Of a stretch of 8,789 bases of DNA, positions 1-5,687 are shown one piece after another. The DNA is taken from NCBI GenBank assembly GCA_903828035.1, contig CAIKKV010000292.1:1-8789 (forward strand). The letters run 5' to 3'. The translations under genes were made by a program, and so were the position numbers. The DNA comes from an uncultured bacterium. GTDB lineage: Bacteria; Verrucomicrobiota; Kiritimatiellia; CAIKKV01. Numbering within the stretch: the first letter of the stretch is position 1; each line of letters starts with the position of its first letter. A model generated the notes under the pieces. It had not been told where the DNA came from. It made no database searches and was given only the letters and a program-made list of their open reading frames with translations.

Positions 1-1070
1 ATTTCCGCGGTGGAATACCCGACGCAGTTCGTCGCCTCACCGGTCACCACGCCCGCCACATTGGTGTCCCAGAACACATTTGTCATATATAGATTCAGCT
101 CTGGATCGACATAGCCGAATGGGGATAGCCCGGAAACGACGGAATAGTTGTTCGTGAATCCAAAACGGGTTGATTCGTATCGGGCGCCGCCACTGGCTAG
201 CGCCCCGAATAATCCCCCCACGACACCTTCTACAACGGATAAGCTCGCACTTTGGACAAAGCAGTTCACGGCCGAACCCTTCAAGCTGCATCGTCCAACC
301 AAACCGCCCAGCGTGCTGGGCCCGTACGTCCATTCCCCACTACTCAACCCGGACACGTTGGATGTGACATTAATGGTCACATCCGCCCAGCATCGCTCTA
401 TCCTCAGCTCGTCAGCGGAGTACCCAACCAACCCCCCGGCGGCCCCTCCTAGCGCCGTAATGCGGCCGGTCACATAGCAGTCCTCAATGACGCCACCATA
501 ATAAAGTGACCCGACCAAGCCTCCGGTGTCATACACGCCGCCGTCAATGCTGACATTCACCAACCCCAGGTTCCGGATGGTCGTCCCTTGCAGGTAGGAA
601 AAGAATCCAATGTTTTCGAATGGCGAGAACGCATAGACCTTCATCACGAGGTTGGAAACTGTATACCCCTGCCCGTCATACACTTTGAGGATGTAGCGGT
701 TCTTGTTGTTCTGGGTGGAGATCTTCGGGAACCCCTGCGGCCACGCCGCGGCTGGAGAGGCATCGATATTCGCGGTCTGGATGCAGTAGGTGAGCTCCGT
801 CAGCGAGCCGAGGTTGTCGGAAAGCCAGACCAGGTTGCCCAGACTGCTCATTTGGTACGGATCGGTTACGGTTCCCGTGCCGGCCGGCGCCACCGAGTAA
901 TCCTTGATATTCCACGCCTGAGCGGTTGATCCGGCCAGCACGCCGCACGTCACCAGCGCAGTCAGCAACCCTGCCTTCAGGGATCGGAAACAGGTTCGTC
1001 GGATTTTCCAGCGCTTGGAACATGAATCCGGACTTAAGGCGGCGGCCACCCTCTGCAGAAATGTCATCAT
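1..1070 (-). CDS. Secreted GLUG-repeat surface protein, 3' end cut off by the window
   Basis: The frame is open from ATG at 1070 to the left edge (356 codons, no stop), so the C-terminus is missing. The start is an ATG-ATG pair with GAGG at 1080-1077, six bases upstream. Residues 1-52 look like a signal peptide with a long basic n-region (KRWKIRR around 19-25), a hydrophobic core at 34-46 and a probable cleavage after AQA at 52. Several GLUG-type units (Pfam PF07581) follow, with cores GGLVGS near 183-188, GGLVGY at 212-217, GGLVGR at 255-260 and a degenerate GGLFGA at 285-290. A Cys recurs after the first three cores (C198, C227, C270), as in 'nCya.g.v'. FWDT at 333-336 matches the end segment common in such proteins. 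GLUG proteins are extracellular beta-solenoid-like surface proteins, and the ligand is unknown. This gene follows the response regulator on the same strand after 129 bases. The family is well supported; the function is not known. Confidence 0.85.
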   Translation of the reverse strand, partial: MMTFLQRVAAALSPDSCSKRWKIRRTCFRSLKAGLLTALVTCGVLAGSTAQAWNIKDYSVAPAGTGTVTDPYQMSSLGNLVWLSDNLGSLTELTYCIQTANIDASPAAAWPQGFPKISTQNNKNRYILKVYDGQGYTVSNLVMKVYAFSPFENIGFFSYLQGTTIRNLGLVNVSIDGGVYDTGGLVGSLYYGGVIEDCYVTGRITALGGAAGGLVGYSADELRIERCWADVTINVTSNVSGLSSGEWTYGPSTLGGLVGRCSLKGSAVNCFVQSASLSVVEGVVGGLFGALASGGARYESTRFGFTNNYSVVSGLSPFGYVDPELNLYMTNVFWDTNVAGVVTGEATNCVGYSTAE

Positions 1071-1199
1071 CTGTCGCCTCGCAGTATGCGTGTTGCCTGA
1101 AACAAACCGAATAGACCAATAGTCAAGTATATCAGGCAGCCGGATTAGCCGGCCATACCCTGCGCGGGTGATTTTCAGGGGATACGAGGAGGAGAAGGA
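1071..1199 (-). promoter_or_regulatory. Intergenic region between the response regulator and the GLUG gene
   Basis: This 129-base stretch contains no gene. Read on the minus strand it holds a small perfect hairpin, GCCGG-CTAAT-CCGGC (1152-1138), without a following T-tract, so it is a poor intrinsic terminator. A TATACT hexamer (1131-1126) resembles a -10 box, but the hexamer 17 bases upstream, GGCCGG, is not a -35. A TTGACT follows at 1125-1120, but the bases 17 downstream, GTTTCA, are a poor -10. A 7-bp inverted repeat TGCCTGA/TCAGGCA (1138-1132 and 1100-1094) encloses 31 bases that include the TATACT. Independent transcription of the GLUG gene is possible but unproven; read-through from the regulator is equally possible. 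Confidence 0.3.
1077..1080 (-). promoter_or_regulatory. Ribosome binding site of the GLUG-protein gene
   Basis: GAGG lies six bases before the ATG-ATG pair at 1070. No other in-frame ATG precedes the signal-peptide core, so this site decides the start. Confidence 0.55.
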
Positions 1200-1847
1200 T
1201 CAGATCGCGCCCAGCCGCCGGGCTTTCAACAGCATGTCCTGCCGGGAGCGCGCCTGGAGCTTTTCGTAGATATTCTTGATGTGGGCGTGAACCGTATGCG
1301 GGCTGATCTTCAGTTGATCGGCAATCTCTCCGTAGGATAAGCCTTTTACCACCAACCGCAAGATGGCGATTTCGCGCGGCGTAAGGACGCTGCCGCTGTT
1401 TGCGGCGTCCAACTCTCCCCGGGGCGCCTCCTTGAGCCGAAACTCGAGGATCAGTTTTCTTGCGATCTTCGGCGTCATCGGCGCGCCGCCGGCATGCTGC
1501 TCGCGGATGGATTCGATCAAGACGCGCGGCGTGCTGCCCTTCAACAGGTAGCCGCTCGCGCCCGCGCGGATGGCCGCCATCACGACGGCTCGGTCCTCGC
1601 AAATGGTATACGCCAGCGCTTCCACGCCGGGATGGGCCTCCTTCACCTTGCCGATCAGCTCCACCCCGGAGATGCCCGGCAGGTCGATGTCCGCCAGCAG
1701 CATGTCCACCCGACTCCAGTCCATCTGGGCCAGCGCCTCCTCTGCGGAGCAGAAGCCGCCGACCACCTCCATGTCGGCCTCGCCCTGCAGCAGCAGGCGC
1801 AGATTATCCAGCAACATCCGGTTGTCTTCGACAATGCAGATATTCAC
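1200..1847 (-). CDS. NarL/LuxR-family response regulator
   Basis: A 215-residue DNA-binding response regulator, the normal length for this family. The receiver domain (about 1-118) shows the acidic pair E7-D8, phosphoacceptor D53 in LLADIDLPG, T81 and K103, all conserved switch positions. The C-terminal LuxR-type helix-turn-helix (about 154-212) has LTPREIAILRLVVKGLS followed by the recognition-helix region SPHTVHAHIKNIYEKL. It should be phosphorylated by the kinase encoded just upstream and then bind target promoters, probably as a dimer. The start is GTG at 1847, whose GTGA overlaps the kinase stop by four bases, indicating translational coupling. The G-rich run at 1860-1854 lies a few bases ahead and can act as the ribosome binding site. 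The fold is complete with no missing key residue. Targets are not visible; the kinase promoter, the upstream lyase/symporter cluster and the GLUG gene are candidates. Confidence 0.95.
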   Translation of the reverse strand: MNICIVEDNRMLLDNLRLLLQGEADMEVVGGFCSAEEALAQMDWSRVDMLLADIDLPGISGVELIGKVKEAHPGVEALAYTICEDRAVVMAAIRAGASGYLLKGSTPRVLIESIREQHAGGAPMTPKIARKLILEFRLKEAPRGELDAANSGSVLTPREIAILRLVVKGLSYGEIADQLKISPHTVHAHIKNIYEKLQARSRQDMLLKARRLGAI

Positions 1848-3577
1848 AGGCTTCCCCCCCAGCCCGCCCCATCCTGCTCGACGAGAGAACCCTGATCCGG
1901 CGACTTCAGGGGGAGGGGTGCGTCGAAGGTCAGGCGCACCCCCTGGTCGTTGGCCACAGCCAGCGTCCCGCCCAGCTCCTCGATGCGCTGCCGCATATTG
2001 CGCAGGCCGCGGCCCGCGTTGATTTCCTGCGCCCCCCCCCGGCCATCATCCTTGATGCCCAGGCGCAACCGCCCCTCCGTCAAGGCCAGGTGCACCGACA
2101 CCTCGTTGGCCTTAGCGTACTTGGCCACATTGTTGAGCGCCTCCTTGAAGACGTGAAACAACGACATGCCGGCAAACAGCCCCGGCCCCCCCTCGTCGCC
2201 CTCCCCCTCGACCACAAGGCTGAATCCGATCCCGTGATTATGCTGGAACATCTGGCCATGCCGCCGCATTTCCACGATCAAGTCCGGCCAGAGCATTTCG
2301 CGGCTTTCCAGCGTGGCCATCAAGCTGCGCACCTCCACGCTGCCCTCTGCCGCCAGCCCCATGATATTACGCAGCGCCTGCTCGCGCTGGCCGGCATCCT
2401 CCTCCTTCAGCGCCAGCGCGCTGATCATGCCGATGCCTGCGATTTGCCCGCCGATGCCATCGTGCAAGTCGCGGACCAGCAGCTCCTGCTGCCGCAGGTA
2501 TTTCCGCTGTTCCAGAAGCCGCAGGTACTCCAGCTGTTGCTTCTGGTAGATCCGCTCCGCGGTAACATCCCGAAACACATATAACTTGCCCAGGGATTTA
2601 CCCGGCTTCTCGCAAATGTCCAGGCAGGAGCCTTCCATCCATCGGGCCTGCCCGCCCCACTCCGCCTCGATGACCGAGGGGCTCCCCCCTGCGCCGCCCT
2701 CGCAGGCCCTGAAAAAATCGCCCCAGGGGTTCGGCAGCTCCGAAACGTGGCGCCCCAGGCAGGAGTCCAGCGTCCGCCCGATCGTGGTTTGCGTTGCCTG
2801 GTTCATGTCCACCAGCCGCCCCTTCTCGTCCGCGACAAACACCAGCTCGCGCAGGCTGTCGATCAGCACGCCGCGGGCGACCGGAACAATGTCCAAGGCG
2901 CGCCGCCCCAGCACCATCCAGGCAAAAACGGTCACGGAGATGATCGTGGTGAAGGGCGCCAGGTTGATGTGCGGCACCGGCGACAGCCCCAGGGCCTGCA
3001 GTGTGTTCATCACCAGCGGCAAGGCGAATCCGATGATCAGAAACGGCAGGGATCTCCGCATGCCAGGCGTGGCGCCGGTCCAGGCGCTCACCATCAGGAA
3101 CAGCCCGAACCAGGCCGTGATGTTCTGGAAGAACTCGTAAACCCGGTACCACGGCCCTTTGGTGTACCCCAGAATGCCGTACGCGCCCACGGGATGGATG
3201 GCAAAGTCATACTGGAACCACGTATGCCAGGCACCGGTTATCGCCACCAGCACGCTCATCGCGCAAAAGACCGCATAGCCCACCCAGAACCCGCGCGGCA
3301 GCCATCGGCCAACCCCCAGCAGGCTGCGGATCATCGCCAGCCATAGCAGGGTGAGCCATGGCAGGAAAGGGAAGCGAGCCAGATGCGCGAGAAGCTTCAG
3401 CTCCAGGGTCGGCAGGACCAGCTCCAGGTAGTAGCTTAAATCCCAGACAAAGCTGATAAGCAGGATCAGGAAGAAGTAGAGGGCGGTCGCCGAACGCGTC
3501 CGCGACAGCGTGTACACCATCAGGATGGCATACCCCCCCATCGCCAGCAGCAGCATGTCGATAACGCTTATGGACAT
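1844..3577 (-). CDS. Membrane sensor histidine kinase (7TM-PAS-HisKA_3-HATPase_c)
   Basis: A 577-residue kinase, partner of the response regulator it overlaps. Residues 1-225 contain about seven hydrophobic helices (near 6-24, 32-52, 66-83, 98-116, 145-166, 177-195, 208-224). Together with the linker ALDIVPVARG (227-236), they resemble the 7TM sensor module of histidine kinases (HisKA_7TM type). A PAS domain follows (about 238-340: ELVFVADEKGRLVDMNQAT), then a coiled linker rich in Gln, Leu and Arg (343-368). The HisKA_3 dimerisation domain has phosphoacceptor H372 in RDLHDGIGGQ. The ATPase domain has the N-box FKEALNNVAKYA (477-488), G1 box DDGRGG (510-515) and G2 box GRGLRNMRQR (522-531). 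All catalytic motifs are present. The ligand is unknown; location beside a lyase/symporter cluster suggests a sugar or breakdown product, which is inference. The gene carries five poly-G runs of six to nine bases, one of nine within the G1 box. ATG 3577 has a loose purine-rich ribosome site (3596-3587). Confidence 0.93.
   Translation of the reverse strand: MSISVIDMLLLAMGGYAILMVYTLSRTRSATALYFFLILLISFVWDLSYYLELVLPTLELKLLAHLARFPFLPWLTLLWLAMIRSLLGVGRWLPRGFWVGYAVFCAMSVLVAITGAWHTWFQYDFAIHPVGAYGILGYTKGPWYRVYEFFQNITAWFGLFLMVSAWTGATPGMRRSLPFLIIGFALPLVMNTLQALGLSPVPHINLAPFTTIISVTVFAWMVLGRRALDIVPVARGVLIDSLRELVFVADEKGRLVDMNQATQTTIGRTLDSCLGRHVSELPNPWGDFFRACEGGAGGSPSVIEAEWGGQARWMEGSCLDICEKPGKSLGKLYVFRDVTAERIYQKQQLEYLRLLEQRKYLRQQELLVRDLHDGIGGQIAGIGMISALALKEEDAGQREQALRNIMGLAAEGSVEVRSLMATLESREMLWPDLIVEMRRHGQMFQHNHGIGFSLVVEGEGDEGGPGLFAGMSLFHVFKEALNNVAKYAKANEVSVHLALTEGRLRLGIKDDGRGGAQEINAGRGLRNMRQRIEELGGTLAVANDQGVRLTFDAPLPLKSPDQGSLVEQDGAGWGGSL
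1853..1860 (-). promoter_or_regulatory. Poly-G ribosome binding site of the response regulator, inside the kinase 3' end
   Basis: On the minus strand seven Gs and an A (1860-1853) end five bases before the GTG start at 1847. The same bases encode the last residues of the kinase (GWGGSL). A change in tract length would alter both the kinase terminus and the coupling of the two genes. Confidence 0.5.
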
Positions 3578-3753
3578 TGCAGCACACTCTTCTCCCGAAA
3601 TCGCGCCGTTTTGACAGCCGGTCCAACCCTGTGTAGTTTATGCCCTTTCCCATGGGCCCGGTCAACCGCGATTTCCGCCCCAAATCCACGACGCGACTAA
3701 GGATTGCCCTTCCGGCCATGCTGTCCTTTAGACAATGCGAGAGGATCCGCCGG
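3578..3753 (-). promoter_or_regulatory. Intergenic region upstream of the kinase, with short direct repeats
   Basis: This 176-base gap separates the symporter from the kinase and contains no gene. Besides the candidate promoter it holds two near-identical direct repeats on the minus strand: GGTTGACCGG (3667-3658), which includes the -35, and GGTTGGACCGG (3628-3618), near the expected transcription start. A shorter relative, GGTGACCGG (3758-3750), overlaps the symporter stop codon. Repeats at the -35 and start site would suit an operator, but they are short and GC-rich. No hairpin with a T-tract is seen after the symporter stop, so an intrinsic terminator is not evident. Confidence 0.35.
3635..3665 (-). 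promoter_or_regulatory. Candidate sigma70-type promoter of the two-component operon
   Basis: On the minus strand TTGACC (3665-3660) matches the -35 consensus at five of six positions. It is followed after 19 bases by TAAACT (3640-3635), four of six against TATAAT. Alternatively CATAAA two bases earlier gives a 17-base spacer, also four of six. Transcription would start near 3628, giving a leader of about 50 bases before ATG 3577. It is the best promoter-like sequence in the only long gap upstream of the kinase. Confidence 0.4.
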
Positions 3754-5664
3754 TCACCGGGATCCGGCTTCCGTCTCTTTCCCCGCGGACCACAGGCCCT
3801 TGATCAACTTCACCAGGAAAGCCGAGGAGACCAGGAAGACGGCCAGTAGCGCAAAGCCCTGAGTCGTTTTGCCGAACAGGAAGCTGCCAGTCGTAAACAG
3901 GCCTGTCCACACCGCAATCGTTCCCACGGCCCAGCCCAGCATTTCCTGCGACAGGCTGTCCGCCGCGGGCGGCAAGCCGGTCTTCTCCCGGATATGCTTC
4001 CACCCCGGCCCCGCCGGCCGCACCAGCCGGTAGAAGCTCTCCAGCTTCTCCCCGTCCGCGGGCGGCGTGACCAGCGTGACCACCACCCAGACCACGGTGG
4101 TGATGGCGACGGAAAGGATCAGCTCGATATGGCCCGGCAGATCGATCGCCGGCATCACGAACACCGCGACGATGAACGACGAGGCCATCGCCGCGATCTC
4201 GCTCCAGGCCGTGATCCGCCACCAGAACCAGCGCATCAGGTAAAGCAGGCCCGTGCCGGCCCCGATGGAAAGGATGATGTCGAAGTTCTGCTTGGCCGAT
4301 TCCAGGTGCAGGGTCAGCCAGCCGGAGATGATCATCAGCAACCCCGTGGCCACCCGGCCGATCAGGATATAGTGCCCCTGCGAGGCGCCCGGGTTCATGA
4401 AGCGCTGGTAGAAATCATGCACCAGGTAGGAGGTGCCCCAGTTCAGATGCGTGATCATGGTGGAGACATACGCCGCCAGCAGCCCCGCCAGCATGAGCCC
4501 CAGGAACCCTTTCGGCAAATACTTCATCATGGCCGGATAGGCCAGGTCATGGCCGATCTTGCTCTCCGCCATCTCCGGATAGGCCTGCCGCAGCGAGGTC
4601 AACCCCTTGGCCGTCATGCGGGTGGCCTCGTCCACCTTGTCCGCCCCGCCCGCCTGCGTGATGGCCGCCTGCGCCGCCTGCATCTTCGCCGGCGGATCGA
4701 TGGGATAGAAAACGAACGTGGCCAGCGCGACCAGGATCCACGGCCAGGGGCGCATCGCGTAATGCGCGACGTTGAAGAACAGCGTCCCGGCCAGGGCGTC
4801 GCGCTGCGACTTGGCCGCCAGCATGCGCTGGGCGATGTAGCTGCCGCCGCCCGGCTCGCAGCCCGGATACCAGACCGACCACCACTGGATCAGCAGCGGC
4901 ATCAGGAAGATACCCATCAGGGCCTCCTTGTTGCTGAAGTCCGGAATGAAGTTCAGCAGCCCGCCGGCGCCCTTGGCGGTCGTAAGCCCGCCCACCTTCT
5001 CCACCACGCCCGCCAGGCCGCCGATCTCCGGCTGCTTCAAGGCGAACACGGCCAGCGCCACCGCCCCGCACATCGCGATGCCGAACTGGATCAGGTCGAT
5101 CACCAGCACGCCCCACAGCCCCGAGGTGGCGGCGAAAAAGACGTTGATCGCTCCGCAGATCAGCAGCGTCTTCATGGGCGCCCAGCCAAAGGCCACGGCG
5201 GCGATCTTCACCGCCGCCAGGTTGACCGAGGCCATGATGAAGCAGTTGAACAGCAGGCCCAAATAAATGGCGCGGAAGCCGCGCACCGCGCCGGAGGCCC
5301 GCCCGCCGTAGCGGATCTCGTAATACTCGAGATCCGTGATGACGCCCGAGCGGCGCCACATGCGCGCATACAGGAACACCGTCATCATGCCGGTGATCAG
5401 GAACGCCCACCAGACCCAGTTGCCGGCGATGCCGTCGTTGCGGACAATATCGGTCACCAGGTTCGGCGTGTCCGCGCTGAACGTCGTGGCCACCATCGAG
5501 ATGCCGATCAGCCACCAGGGAGCCGACTGGCCCGAGGCGAAAAACTCGGACACGCTCTTGCCGGCCCGGCGCGCGAACCACAGGGCCGGCAAAAAGCAGA
5601 CGGCCACGGAAGCAATAATGATCACCCAGTCGAGGGATGCCAGCGTCAGCGTGGAACTGCCCAT
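3754..5664 (-). CDS. Sodium:solute symporter, SSS family
   Basis: A 636-residue inner-membrane protein with about fourteen hydrophobic segments, belonging to the solute:sodium symporter family (SSS, TC 2.A.21). Visible landmarks are STFSADTPNLVTDIV-like sequence near 59-74, the EYYEIRYGGRASGAVRGFR segment (113-131), and a helix with LAAYVSTMITHLNWGTSYL (396-414) where S401/T402 fall at the usual Na2 sodium-site position. RWFWWRITAWSEI (478-490) is typical of a long-form SSS subgroup. A hydrophilic insertion spans about 320-380, and a loop with FYRLVRPAGPGW (544-555) precedes two C-terminal helices. It should import a solute with sodium; the lyase encoded 23 bases upstream suggests an unsaturated uronate or short oligosaccharide, which is inference from context. 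A TTG at 5673 would extend the frame, but it abuts the ribosome binding site, so ATG 5664 is chosen. There is no sign of damage. Confidence 0.92.
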   Translation of the reverse strand: MGSSTLTLASLDWVIIIASVAVCFLPALWFARRAGKSVSEFFASGQSAPWWLIGISMVATTFSADTPNLVTDIVRNDGIAGNWVWWAFLITGMMTVFLYARMWRRSGVITDLEYYEIRYGGRASGAVRGFRAIYLGLLFNCFIMASVNLAAVKIAAVAFGWAPMKTLLICGAINVFFAATSGLWGVLVIDLIQFGIAMCGAVALAVFALKQPEIGGLAGVVEKVGGLTTAKGAGGLLNFIPDFSNKEALMGIFLMPLLIQWWSVWYPGCEPGGGSYIAQRMLAAKSQRDALAGTLFFNVAHYAMRPWPWILVALATFVFYPIDPPAKMQAAQAAITQAGGADKVDEATRMTAKGLTSLRQAYPEMAESKIGHDLAYPAMMKYLPKGFLGLMLAGLLAAYVSTMITHLNWGTSYLVHDFYQRFMNPGASQGHYILIGRVATGLLMIISGWLTLHLESAKQNFDIILSIGAGTGLLYLMRWFWWRITAWSEIAAMASSFIVAVFVMPAIDLPGHIELILSVAITTVVWVVVTLVTPPADGEKLESFYRLVRPAGPGWKHIREKTGLPPAADSLSQEMLGWAVGTIAVWTGLFTTGSFLFGKTTQGFALLAVFLVSSAFLVKLIKGLWSAGKETEAGSR

Positions 5665-5673
5665 GATTTCCAA

Positions 5674-5680
5674 CCTCTCT
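5674..5680 (-). promoter_or_regulatory. Ribosome binding site deciding the symporter start
   Basis: AGAGAGG (5680-5674) ends nine bases before ATG 5664. The in-frame TTG at 5673 directly touches it and so cannot use it. This supports the shorter 636-residue protein. Confidence 0.65.
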
Positions 5681-5687
5681 GTTTTAC

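Noticed and set aside
360..384. A perfect 9-bp inverted repeat (GGATGTGAC / GTCACATCC, 7-base spacer) resembling a CRP-type operator
   Set aside because: It lies inside the GLUG coding frame, where the bases encode a Val-Thr-rich strand. The half-site spacing is nine, not the six of CRP sites, and about one such repeat is expected by chance in a window this size.
676..1119. A 147-codon minus-strand frame overlapping the GLUG gene
   Set aside because: It is out of frame with the signal peptide and GLUG repeats, and its translation shows no recognisable feature. The GLUG frame is open throughout with a good start.
1138..1152. GCCGG-CTAAT-CCGGC hairpin as an intrinsic terminator for the regulator
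   Set aside because: The stem is only five base pairs and the downstream bases are not T-rich, so termination here is unlikely on sequence alone.
1460..2584. A 374-codon open frame on the plus strand
   Set aside because: It is antisense to the kinase and regulator, which show complete catalytic motifs on the minus strand. The plus-strand product is a low-complexity Pro/Arg/Ser sequence.
3750..3775. Possible terminator formed by repeated GGATCC and CCGGTGACCGG at the symporter stop
   Set aside because: The central palindrome has a one-base loop, the outer GGATCC copies pair poorly with what lies between, and no T-tract follows.
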